A stretch of DNA of 10,401 bases, from assembly GCA_030433225.1 (NCBI GenBank), contig JAUIMD010000038.1, positions 1 to 10,401 on the forward strand, written 5' to 3'. Under the pieces are notes generated by a model. The model saw only the letters and a list, made by a program, of their open reading frames with translations, did not search any database and was not told the origin of the DNA. Shown here in pieces: positions 1-6,689 of the stretch. The DNA comes from Bacteroidia bacterium (GTDB lineage Bacteria; Bacteroidota; Bacteroidia; Bacteroidales; UBA5342). A program made the translations under genes and the position numbers. Each line of letters begins with the position of its first letter. Position 1 is the first letter of the stretch.

Positions 1-1
1 G

Positions 2-1975
2 CAGAGTAAGTTTGAGCGCGGCATTCAAAAATTTAACGAATGGGTAATTGCCGTAGAACTGGAACGCTACTACACCAAGGAAGAAATTATATCACTCTAC
101 CTCAACCAATTCGACTTTTTATACAACGCCATTGGAATAAAAACGGCGTCTCAGGTATACTTTAACACTACCCCCGATAAACTTACGGTGGAACAGGCGG
201 CTATTTTGGTTGGCATGCTAAAAAACCCGTCACTGTTCAACCCCAAACGTTTCCCCGAAAACATGCTTGGACGCCGAAATGTAGTATACGGCCAAATGCT
301 TATTAATGACTACCTGACACAAGAGGCATACGATACCCTGAAAACCCGCCCGATAGAAATCGATTTTAAATCGGAAGACCATAAGCATGTAACTGCTGCC
401 TACTTTCGCCAATACCTCGCGAAAACCATGAATGCCAAAAAACCCGAGCGTAAAAACTATGCCGGATGGCAGGACCAGCTTTTTTATGAAGATTCCATCG
501 AATGGGAAAACAACCCCTTGTTTGGATGGTGCCATAAAAACCTAAAGCCGGATGGCAAACCCTACAACTTGTATTCGGATGGTTTACGCATATACACCAC
601 GCTCGATTCGCGCATGCAAACCTACGCCGAAGAGGCAGTGGTACGTCAATTGAAAGAAACCCTGCAACCGGCCTTTTTCAACCGCCTGAGCCAGCGCAGT
701 CCGGAAGGCAGAGCCATTGCCCCCTACGATACCGACATTGCCGCATCGCCCCAGGCACGGCGCGAAAAAGTAGAACAATTCATACGGCGCACCATGGTGT
801 ACACCGATCGGTACCGCAGCATGAAAAGTGCAGGAAAGACCGATGCGCAAATAGACAGCGCGTTCCACACAAAAAAAGAAACATCGGTATTTACGTGGAA
901 TGGCGTAAAAGACACCGTACTTTCTCCGTGGGACTCCATTGTATACATGAAGAAATTTCTGCGTTCCGGCATGATGTCGATGGATCCGCTTACCGGCCAC
1001 GTAAAAGCGTACGTCGGCGGGCCGGATTTCCGCTTTTTTATGTACGATATGGTAACCCAGGGAAAACGGCAGGTGGGATCCACCATTAAGCCCTTTTTGT
1101 ACACCCTGGCCATGCAGGAAGGCCTCACCCCCTGCTACAAAGTACGCAACGTACCCTACACACAACTTGATGGGCTGGGAAGACCGTGGACACCCCGCAA
1201 CGTGGGCAAACGACGCTACGGTGAAATGGTAACCCTTAAATGGGGGCTGGCACAATCGAACAACTTTATTTCGTCGTGGGTAATCGGGCAGTTTCAGCCA
1301 CAGTCGCTGGTAAAACTCATTCATAGCATGGGCGTTAAAAGCCCGATGGATGCGGTTCCGTCCCTTTGCCTGGGCCCGGCCGATTTCAGCATTAAAGAGC
1401 TGGTAGCTGCCTACTCGGTTTTTGCCAACAAAGGGGTATATACCGACCCTATTTTTGTGACCCGCATTGAAGACAACAACGGCAACATCATATCCACCTT
1501 TGGGGCCCAGCGCCGTGAGGTAATTGACGAAAACACAGCCTACTTAATGATTAACCTGCTCGAAGGTGTGGTAAACATGGGTACGGCATATAAATTGCGC
1601 AACCCCAATGGCCCGTACAAGTTTACGGCTCAAATGGGTGGAAAAACAGGTACTACACAAAACTATTCCGATGGATGGTTTTCGGGCGTAACCCCACGCC
1701 TGGTAACGGCTGTATGGGTGGGTGGAGAAGAACGCTCCATCCGTTTTGATACGTCTATGGGGTATGGTGGCGTGATGGCCTTGCCCATTTGGGCCGATTA
1801 TATGCAGCACGTTTACGATGATGAAGGCCTGAATTATACGCAGGAAGAAACGTTTGAGAAACCTGCCAATTTCAATATAGACCTGGATTGTACCGATGAA
1901 ACCATTCCCGTTGATGGGGATGAAGAGGAAGAAGAATCCAACGGTCAGCCCGAAGCCATAGAGTCGTTGTTTTAG
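2..1975 (+). CDS. mrcA: Class A penicillin-binding protein (PBP1A type), 5' end missing
   Basis: Bifunctional peptidoglycan synthase: a GT51 glycosyltransferase polymerises lipid II and a transpeptidase cross-links peptides in the periplasm. The frame is open from base 2 to a TAG, leaving 657 visible residues. The fragment begins late in GT51, with the family's ExW..A.xLER and KEEIISLYLNQ motifs (about residues 13-37), then VEQAAILVGMLKNP and a following RRNVV. The membrane anchor and the catalytic-Glu motif of GT51 lie outside the window. The transpeptidase motifs are complete: STIK, with the active serine codon at 1079-1081 (visible residue 360); SNN from 1256 (residue 419); and KTGTT from 1643 (residue 548). 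About 200 residues separate the two domains, and the C-terminus is a very acidic tail with a run of glutamates. It converges on purA. The class is certain; the symbol follows common usage for PBP1A and could equally be another class A paralogue. Confidence 0.95.
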   Translation, partial: QSKFERGIQKFNEWVIAVELERYYTKEEIISLYLNQFDFLYNAIGIKTASQVYFNTTPDKLTVEQAAILVGMLKNPSLFNPKRFPENMLGRRNVVYGQMLINDYLTQEAYDTLKTRPIEIDFKSEDHKHVTAAYFRQYLAKTMNAKKPERKNYAGWQDQLFYEDSIEWENNPLFGWCHKNLKPDGKPYNLYSDGLRIYTTLDSRMQTYAEEAVVRQLKETLQPAFFNRLSQRSPEGRAIAPYDTDIAASPQARREKVEQFIRRTMVYTDRYRSMKSAGKTDAQIDSAFHTKKETSVFTWNGVKDTVLSPWDSIVYMKKFLRSGMMSMDPLTGHVKAYVGGPDFRFFMYDMVTQGKRQVGSTIKPFLYTLAMQEGLTPCYKVRNVPYTQLDGLGRPWTPRNVGKRRYGEMVTLKWGLAQSNNFISSWVIGQFQPQSLVKLIHSMGVKSPMDAVPSLCLGPADFSIKELVAAYSVFANKGVYTDPIFVTRIEDNNGNIISTFGAQRREVIDENTAYLMINLLEGVVNMGTAYKLRNPNGPYKFTAQMGGKTGTTQNYSDGWFSGVTPRLVTAVWVGGEERSIRFDTSMGYGGVMALPIWADYMQHVYDDEGLNYTQEETFEKPANFNIDLDCTDETIPVDGDEEEEESNGQPEAIESLF

Positions 1976-2007
1976 ACCCGCAAAAACGTACCGCTTTGGC
2001 GGATACA

Positions 2008-2039
2008 AAAAAAGCAACCCGTATGAAGGTTGCTTTTTT
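2008..2039. terminator. Bidirectional intrinsic terminator between the PBP gene and purA
   Basis: A perfect 12-bp inverted repeat: AAAAAAGCAACC (2008-2019), an 8-base loop, then GGTTGCTTTTTT (2028-2039). The six-base G/C-containing core is followed by a T run on each strand, so it can stop transcription of the plus-strand PBP gene (stop 33 bases upstream) and of minus-strand purA (stop at 2060). Seen directly in the sequence; function inferred from shape and position. Confidence 0.9.
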
Positions 2040-2059
2040 GTTTTTATGCAGTGTATATT

Positions 2060-3328
2060 TTAATTCAGCACAATGGTTTGTGCACGGTCTGGTCCTACCG
2101 ACACAATTTTAATGGGCACTTCCAAATAGTCCTCCAGAAACTTCACGTACTTGTTAAAAGCTTCCGGAAATTCAGCCGGCGATTTTACATTCGTCATGTC
2201 CGTTTTCCAACCGGGCAGTTCTTCAAAAACCGGCACTACATCGTCGGTAAAAGTAAACGGCAATTGTTTGGATTCTTTCCCGTTTACCACGTACGATACG
2301 CCCACTTTTATGGTGTCAAACTCATCCAGCACATCGCTCTTCATCATAATGAGTTGCGTTACGCCGTTAATAATTACGCTGTACTTTAAGGCTACCAGGT
2401 CAATCCAGCCAGTTCGGCGGGCACGGCCTGTGGTAGAACCAAATTCATTTCCTTTTTTGCGCAATTCATCGCCCACTTCATCATCCAGTTCCGTAGGAAA
2501 CGGACCGCTGCCCACACGGGTGCAATAGGCCTTAAATATGCCGTATACTTCCCCAATTCGTGAGGGAGCAATGCCCAGCCCGGTACACGCCCCGGCCGAA
2601 ATGGTATTGCTGGAGGTTACGAACGGGTACGACCCAAAATCGATATCCAACATGGTGCCCTGAGCGCCTTCGCACAGTACACGCTTTTCATCCTGTATGG
2701 CATTGTTAATGTAATATTCAGAATCCACAATTTGCAGCGAACGAATCAGTTCCACACCTTCCATCCAGCTGGCTTCATATTCGGCCAATTGGGCTTCGTA
2801 GTCGTAATTGTGTTGCTTGAGTATCTGAATGTGCTTATTTTTAATCGTCGCGTATTTCTCTTCAAAATTTTCGAACAAGTCTCCCACACGCAACCCGTTT
2901 CTGCTCACCTTATCGGTATAGGTTGGCCCAATACCCTTAAGGGTGGAACCAATTTTTGAAGCGCCTTTGGCAATTTCGTAGGCCGCATCCAACAACCGGT
3001 GGGTAGGTACAATAATGTGTGCTTTTCGGGATACTAAAAGCTTCGACCGAATCTCTCTCCCACTGCCTTCCAGTTTGGTAATTTCGCTTTTTAAGATGTT
3101 AGGATCGATGACCACACCGTTGCCGATGATGTTCATTTTATCTCCTTGAAAAATGCCGGAAGGAACGGTATGCAATACGTATTTTTGGTTATCAAATTCT
3201 AAGGTGTGTCCCGCATTAGGACCTCCTTGAAACCGTGCAACCACATCGTAGTCGGGGGTAAGTACGTCCACAATCTTTCCTTTTCCTTCGTCTCCCCATT
3301 GAAGACCAAGAAGTACATCAGCTTTCAT
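2060..3328 (-). CDS. purA: Adenylosuccinate synthetase
   Basis: Cytoplasmic enzyme of the first committed step from IMP to AMP: IMP + aspartate + GTP gives adenylosuccinate + GDP + Pi. The 422 residues match the usual length (about 430). The N-terminus has the GTP-binding loop WGDEGKGK (residues 11-18) with the catalytic Asp13, and GPNAGHT (36-42) with the catalytic His41. The family signature GIGPTYTDK (132-140) ends in the expected lysine. EGAQGTMLDIDFGSYPFVTSSN-type IMP-binding sequence (220-241), STTGRARRTGW (298-308) and the guanine-contacting KSDVLDEFD (330-338) follow, and VGPDRAQTI lies at the C-terminus. No key residue is missing. The start at 3328 gives the standard N-terminus. It lies 59 bases behind the Fur-family gene on the same strand, with no clear promoter or terminator between, so co-transcription is likely. 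It ends at the shared terminator. Confidence 0.98.
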   Translation of the reverse strand: MKADVLLGLQWGDEGKGKIVDVLTPDYDVVARFQGGPNAGHTLEFDNQKYVLHTVPSGIFQGDKMNIIGNGVVIDPNILKSEITKLEGSGREIRSKLLVSRKAHIIVPTHRLLDAAYEIAKGASKIGSTLKGIGPTYTDKVSRNGLRVGDLFENFEEKYATIKNKHIQILKQHNYDYEAQLAEYEASWMEGVELIRSLQIVDSEYYINNAIQDEKRVLCEGAQGTMLDIDFGSYPFVTSSNTISAGACTGLGIAPSRIGEVYGIFKAYCTRVGSGPFPTELDDEVGDELRKKGNEFGSTTGRARRTGWIDLVALKYSVIINGVTQLIMMKSDVLDEFDTIKVGVSYVVNGKESKQLPFTFTDDVVPVFEELPGWKTDMTNVKSPAEFPEAFNKYVKFLEDYLEVPIKIVSVGPDRAQTIVLN

Positions 3329-3387
3329 GAAAATTGATTTTGATTTACGGTGCGTAAAGTTAGTAAAATTACCGACTAATAAAATAC

Positions 3388-3837
3388 TTATTCAGCCTGG
3401 CAATCTTTACATTCACCATACACATAAAGGGTGTAGTGTGAAATGGCAAAACCATCGGTACGCTTATCATGAATCTGCTCTTTAATAACGGGGTCTTTAA
3501 ATTCCGAAATGGAGCCGCACTTGGTACAAATCAGGTGATCATGAGGATCGGTATTGTAGGCTTTTTCGTATTGTGCCATACTTTTACCAAACTGATGTTT
3601 TACTACCAGTTTACAATCCAGAAGCAGGTCGATGGTGTTGTATAAAGTAGCGCGGCTTACCCTGTAGTTTTTGTTCTTCATGTAAATGTACAGGGTTTCA
3701 ATATCAAAGTGGCCTTCGTACGCATATACTTTATCTAAAATGGCATAACGTTCGGGAGTTTTGCGGTGTCCATTTATTTTGAGGTATTCCGTAAAAATCT
3801 TCTTAACTGCTTCTTTATTCTTTGTTTCCTTGTTCAT
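3388..3837 (-). CDS. Fur-family metal-responsive transcriptional regulator
   Basis: 149-residue DNA-binding repressor of the Fur/PerR/Zur family. The N-terminal winged helix spans about residues 15-85, with the recognition helix in YRVSRATLYNTIDLL (58-72). The C-terminal half is the dimer and metal domain. Two CxxC pairs (Cys104/Cys107 and Cys143/Cys146) should form the structural zinc site. Candidate regulatory-metal ligands, by alignment from memory, are His43, Glu91, His99, His101, Glu112 and His134. At the position where Bacillus PerR has the oxidisable-site Asp104 (VDF) this protein has Glu112 (SEF), as in Fur (IEF), so iron-type Fur is more likely than a peroxide sensor. Zur or another metal role cannot be excluded. 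It has its own promoter (3863-3893) and is followed by purA. The family is certain; the metal is inferred. Confidence 0.93.
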   Translation of the reverse strand: MNKETKNKEAVKKIFTEYLKINGHRKTPERYAILDKVYAYEGHFDIETLYIYMKNKNYRVSRATLYNTIDLLLDCKLVVKHQFGKSMAQYEKAYNTDPHDHLICTKCGSISEFKDPVIKEQIHDKRTDGFAISHYTLYVYGECKDCQAE

Positions 3838-3862
3838 AATTTAAACCTAATTAGAATAGAAG

Positions 3863-3893
3863 CAAAAGTAGTAATTTTTCTATACCAAGCAAA
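3863..3893 (-). promoter_or_regulatory. Bacteroidota-type promoter of the Fur-family gene (and probably purA)
   Basis: Read on the minus strand: TTTG (3893-3890), a 19-base spacer, then TACTTTTG (3870-3863). This fits both halves of the TTTG / TAnnTTTG consensus with correct spacing. Transcription should start near 3857, giving a leader of about 20 bases before the ATG at 3837. The predicted start point lies on the palindrome CTAATTAG (3847-3854) and the adjoining TTAGAAT, a plausible place for a repressor to bind. Confidence 0.75.
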
Positions 3894-3940
3894 TGTCAAA
3901 AATCTGAAATCGAATGAATTAATCCCCCGGCACCGTAACC

Positions 3941-4046
3941 ATTCTAAATAAAAATACACCTCACAAATGCAGCAATTCTAAATAACAAAGCTAAGAATCA
4001 CACAGTTATGCTTATCTGGAATTAATTTCATTCTGAATAAAAATAC
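3941..4046. repeat. Three direct copies of ATTCTRAATAA in the transporter-fur spacer
   Basis: Plus-strand copies: ATTCTAAATAAAAATAC at 3941-3957, ATTCTAAATAA at 3975-3985, and ATTCTGAATAAAAATAC at 4030-4046. The outer two agree at 16 of 17 bases. Start-to-start spacings are 34 and 55 bases. A shorter inverted copy (TTAGAAT, 3851-3857) falls at the predicted start of fur transcription. The last copy abuts the transporter stop codon. They could be operators for the Fur-family protein, upstream activating sites, or chance in A/T-rich DNA. No strong terminator hairpin for the transporter gene is visible in this 209-base spacer. Confidence 0.5.
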
Positions 4047-5258
4047 TTAATAATTTATTTTCTCCCCTTCGGATTTTGAGATAATTACAGCACCGCACGA
4101 ATCGCTCCATACATTTACCGTGGTACGCAACATGTCAAGGGGCCGATCCACTGCCAAAATCAGGCCAATACCGGCTAATGGAAGGTCCACCGCCGTTAAA
4201 ATCACGCCCATCATAATGAGGCCTGCCATGGGTATACCGGCGGCTCCAATTGAGGCCAGTAATGCCGTAAACAAAATCAACACCTGCTGCGAAAGAGAAA
4301 GGTCGATGCCATAAAACTGGGCAATGAAAATAACCGCCACGCATTCGTACAGCGCGGTTCCATCCATATTTACGGTGGCGCCTAAGGGCAGGGTAAAACT
4401 TGTAATTTTGTTGGAAACGCCTGATTTATGCTCAATGGCTTCCATGGTTAATGGCAGGGTAGCGCTGGAACTGCTGGTAGAAAAGGCGGTAAGCAAAGCA
4501 GTTGACATGGCCCGAAAATGTTGCCGCGGATTGGATTTTCCTACAAACCACAACAATAGTGGAAGAATAATGAGCGCATGAAACAAAAGGGCCGCCACCA
4601 CGGTAAGAAAATATCCCCCCAAACCTTTGGCTACTCCTATAATATCCGATTGTTCGGCCATTGTATTGGCTACCAGACCAAGAATGCCCAATGGCGCGAA
4701 ACGAATAATAAACATGGTAATTTTCATGGTTAGCTCAAACAAGGCATTCACCCCATCGGTTAAAATTTTGCTGTGTGGCTTGCCCAGTCGAGGTAAAAAA
4801 TACCCGGCCAGCAACCCAAGAAAAATGATACTGAGCACCTGGTTTTCGGCCATGGCGGTAATAATGTTGCTGGGTACAATGCCCAGCAGGGTATCGGCAA
4901 ACGGAATTTTGGTATCGCCTACCATGTCTACCTCCTGCGGCAAGCCCAGTTTGGCGCCCACTCCGGGCTGTATTACATTCACCAGAACAAGGCCGGTTAC
5001 AATGGCAAAAAAACTGGTCATCAGGTAGTAAAGCAAGGTTTTAAAGCCTAAGCGTCCCAGATTTTTACCGGTGCCCAGGTTTACCATTCCGTTAATAATA
5101 GAAAACAGAATTAAGGGCACAATCATCATCTTCAGGGCATTTAAAAACAGGGTTCCCATCCATCCCACGTAGGGCACACCTCCCGGAAAAAAAATTCCGA
5201 ATACCACCCCTACCACCAGGGCAATTAAAATTTGCCAGTGCATCGCCAGTTTTCCCAT
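4047..5258 (-). CDS. Sodium-coupled glutamate/aspartate transporter (SLC1/DAACS family)
   Basis: 403-residue inner-membrane symporter with the hydrophobic profile of the GltPh fold: eight transmembrane segments plus hairpins HP1 and HP2. HP1 carries SSSSATLP (262-269), TM7 carries NMDGT (297-301), HP2 carries GIPMAG (341-346), and TM8 carries DMLRTTVNVWSD (375-386). Arg378 matches the GltPh Arg397 that holds the substrate's side-chain carboxylate, and Asp375, Asn382 and Asp386 match substrate and sodium positions. An acidic amino acid is therefore more likely than a neutral one, and E. coli DctA-type C4-dicarboxylate transport fits less well because DctA lacks this wording, from memory. I start at the ATG at 5258. 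An in-frame ATG at 5321 would add 21 residues, but it lies upstream of the gene's own promoter. Divergent from pepT. Family certain, substrate inferred. Confidence 0.92.
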   Translation of the reverse strand: MGKLAMHWQILIALVVGVVFGIFFPGGVPYVGWMGTLFLNALKMMIVPLILFSIINGMVNLGTGKNLGRLGFKTLLYYLMTSFFAIVTGLVLVNVIQPGVGAKLGLPQEVDMVGDTKIPFADTLLGIVPSNIITAMAENQVLSIIFLGLLAGYFLPRLGKPHSKILTDGVNALFELTMKITMFIIRFAPLGILGLVANTMAEQSDIIGVAKGLGGYFLTVVAALLFHALIILPLLLWFVGKSNPRQHFRAMSTALLTAFSTSSSSATLPLTMEAIEHKSGVSNKITSFTLPLGATVNMDGTALYECVAVIFIAQFYGIDLSLSQQVLILFTALLASIGAAGIPMAGLIMMGVILTAVDLPLAGIGLILAVDRPLDMLRTTVNVWSDSCGAVIISKSEGEKINY

Positions 5259-5286
5259 GTTTAATACGCTTTTAATTTGTTGGCAG

Positions 5287-5318
5287 CAAAGGTAAACGGA
5301 TAGCTGAACTTCACCAAA
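5287..5318 (-). promoter_or_regulatory. Bacteroidota-type promoter of the transporter gene
   Basis: Minus-strand TTTG (5318-5315), a 20-base spacer, then TACCTTTG (5294-5287). Both elements match the TTTG / TAnnTTTG consensus. The expected start near 5281 gives a leader of about 23 bases to the ATG at 5258. This decides the start codon: the alternative ATG at 5321 is upstream of the promoter. Confidence 0.75.
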
Positions 5319-5337
5319 CACCTACGAAAGGGCTTTC

Positions 5338-5356
5338 CTTCTTCGTTAAAAAGAAG
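5338..5356. repeat. Short inverted repeat between the divergent promoters
   Basis: CTTCTT (5338-5343), a 7-base gap, then AAGAAG (5351-5356). It sits about 20 bases behind the transporter's TTTG box and 36 bases ahead of the pepT -33 region, so a shared regulator could bind here. Six-base arms in A/T-rich DNA can also arise by chance; recorded as a weak candidate. Confidence 0.25.
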
Positions 5357-5391
5357 CGCCAATTCAAGCGCAGTGTCATGTCCGTTTGTCA

Positions 5392-5422
5392 TTTATTTTC
5401 CGTTTTTTTGAGGGTAGGTTTG
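5392..5422 (+). promoter_or_regulatory. Bacteroidota-type promoter of pepT-gcvT
   Basis: TAGGTTTG at 5415-5422 is a full match to TAnnTTTG. At the right distance upstream (19 bases) is TTTA (5392-5395), a three-of-four match to TTTG. An exact TTTG at 5385-5388 is too far away (26 bases). Transcription should begin near 5428, leaving a leader of about 13 A/T-rich bases before the ATG at 5441, which excludes the in-frame ATG at 5378. Confidence 0.65.
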
Positions 5423-5440
5423 CACCAAATTAAATTAACC

Positions 5441-6682
5441 ATGATAGACGCTAACATAATTACGGAACGTTTTCTTCGATACGTAAAAACACACACCGAA
5501 TCGGACCCCGAAACGGGCTTAACCCCAAGTACCCCTCAACAATACGAGTTTGCCGAATCCCTGAAGGAAGAACTCATACGCATTGGGCTGCACGATGTAA
5601 GTTTGGACGACAATGGCTATGTTATGGCCACGCTTCCGTCTAACATTAACCATTCCACCCCTGTAGTGGGTTTTATTGCCCACATGGATACCAGCCCCGA
5701 TTTTAGCGGAAAAAATGTAAAACCCCGCATTGTTGAACAGTATGACGGACAAGACATTGTACTGAATGCTGAGAGAAATATCGTGCTGAAACCCGCAGAT
5801 TTTCCTGAAATTTTGCAATACAACGGGCAGGACATTATTGTAACGGATGGAACTACCCTACTCGGAGCTGATGACAAAGCCGGACTGGCCGAAATAGTTA
5901 CCGCCATGGAATACCTGGTACAACATCCCGAAATAAAACACGGCGAAATTCGGGTAGGCTTTACACCCGACGAAGAAATTGGTGAAGGGGCCAAATATTT
6001 TGATGTGGAGAAATTCAATGCCGAGTGGGCCTACACCATGGACGGCAGCGAAGTGGGCGAACTGGAGTTTGAAAACTTTAATGCTGCCACTGCAAAAGTA
6101 ATTTTTCATGGCCGCAGTGTGCATCCCGGATATGCCAAGCACAAAATGAAAAACTCCATTCGCATTGCCAACCAGTTTGTATCGCTTTTATCGCGGTTCC
6201 AAACTCCTGAACATACCGAGGGTTACGAGGGCTTTTTCCACCTGATGTCCATGGCCGGAGATGTGGAAAAAACCACCATGACGTACATTATTCGCGACCA
6301 TGACCGCATGCGCTTTGAAGAGCGCAAAAAGGAAATGAAACACCTGACCAACAAAATAAATGCAGAGTTTGGTGCCGGCACCTGCGAAATTGAAATGAAC
6401 GATCAGTACTACAACATGCGCGAAAAAATTGAGCCGGTAATGCACATTGTTGACCTGGCCGAAGAAGCCATGAAGGCCTGCGACATTGTACCCAATATAC
6501 GTCCCATCAGGGGTGGAACCGATGGCGCCAACCTGAGTTTCAAAGGCTTGCCTTGTCCCAATATTTTTGCCGGAGGGCACAATTTCCATGGAAAATTTGA
6601 GTACGTACCCATCCCATCCATGGTAAAAGCCTCTGAATTAATTTTAAAAATTATTGAACTGGTCACCGTTAAATACAAATAA
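5441..6682 (+). CDS. pepT: Peptidase T (tripeptide aminopeptidase)
   Basis: Cytoplasmic two-zinc M20B aminopeptidase that removes the N-terminal residue from tripeptides. 413 residues, close to the 408 of E. coli PepT and alignable with it almost end to end. Metal and catalytic positions are present: His81 and Asp83 in HMDTSPDFSGK, Asp144 in GADDKAG (bridging), Glu178-Glu179 in TPDEEIGEGAK (general base and ligand), Asp201 in TMDG, and His383 in GGHNFHGK. The family segments GELEFENFNAA, TEGYEGF and PIRGGTDGA are also present. The inserted dimerisation lid spans roughly residues 212-325. The start at 5441 is set by the promoter just upstream; an ATG at 5378 would add 21 residues with no PepT counterpart. 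No signal peptide. First gene of a likely two-gene operon with gcvT. Confidence 0.97.
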   Translation: MIDANIITERFLRYVKTHTESDPETGLTPSTPQQYEFAESLKEELIRIGLHDVSLDDNGYVMATLPSNINHSTPVVGFIAHMDTSPDFSGKNVKPRIVEQYDGQDIVLNAERNIVLKPADFPEILQYNGQDIIVTDGTTLLGADDKAGLAEIVTAMEYLVQHPEIKHGEIRVGFTPDEEIGEGAKYFDVEKFNAEWAYTMDGSEVGELEFENFNAATAKVIFHGRSVHPGYAKHKMKNSIRIANQFVSLLSRFQTPEHTEGYEGFFHLMSMAGDVEKTTMTYIIRDHDRMRFEERKKEMKHLTNKINAEFGAGTCEIEMNDQYYNMREKIEPVMHIVDLAEEAMKACDIVPNIRPIRGGTDGANLSFKGLPCPNIFAGGHNFHGKFEYVPIPSMVKASELILKIIELVTVKYK

Positions 6683-6689
6683 GCCGACA

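Noticed and set aside
584..1324. A 246-codon open frame on the minus strand inside the penicillin-binding protein gene.
   Set aside because: It is fully antisense to a well-supported coding region with all transpeptidase motifs, has no recognisable family features, and its product is rich in residues typical of a reversed frame.
2030..2528. Open frames of 119 and 125 codons on the plus strand opposite purA.
   Set aside because: They overlap the antisense of the conserved PurA C-terminal half and have no promoter or recognisable domain.
3355..3387. A possible separate purA promoter with TAACTTTA (minus strand, 3362-3355).
   Set aside because: The last base of the -7 element is wrong and no TTTG lies at the required distance (only A/T runs), so it is no better than chance.
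4030..4050. Reading the A/T-rich sequence at the transporter stop as a terminator.
   Set aside because: No hairpin with a stable stem precedes a T run on the minus strand.
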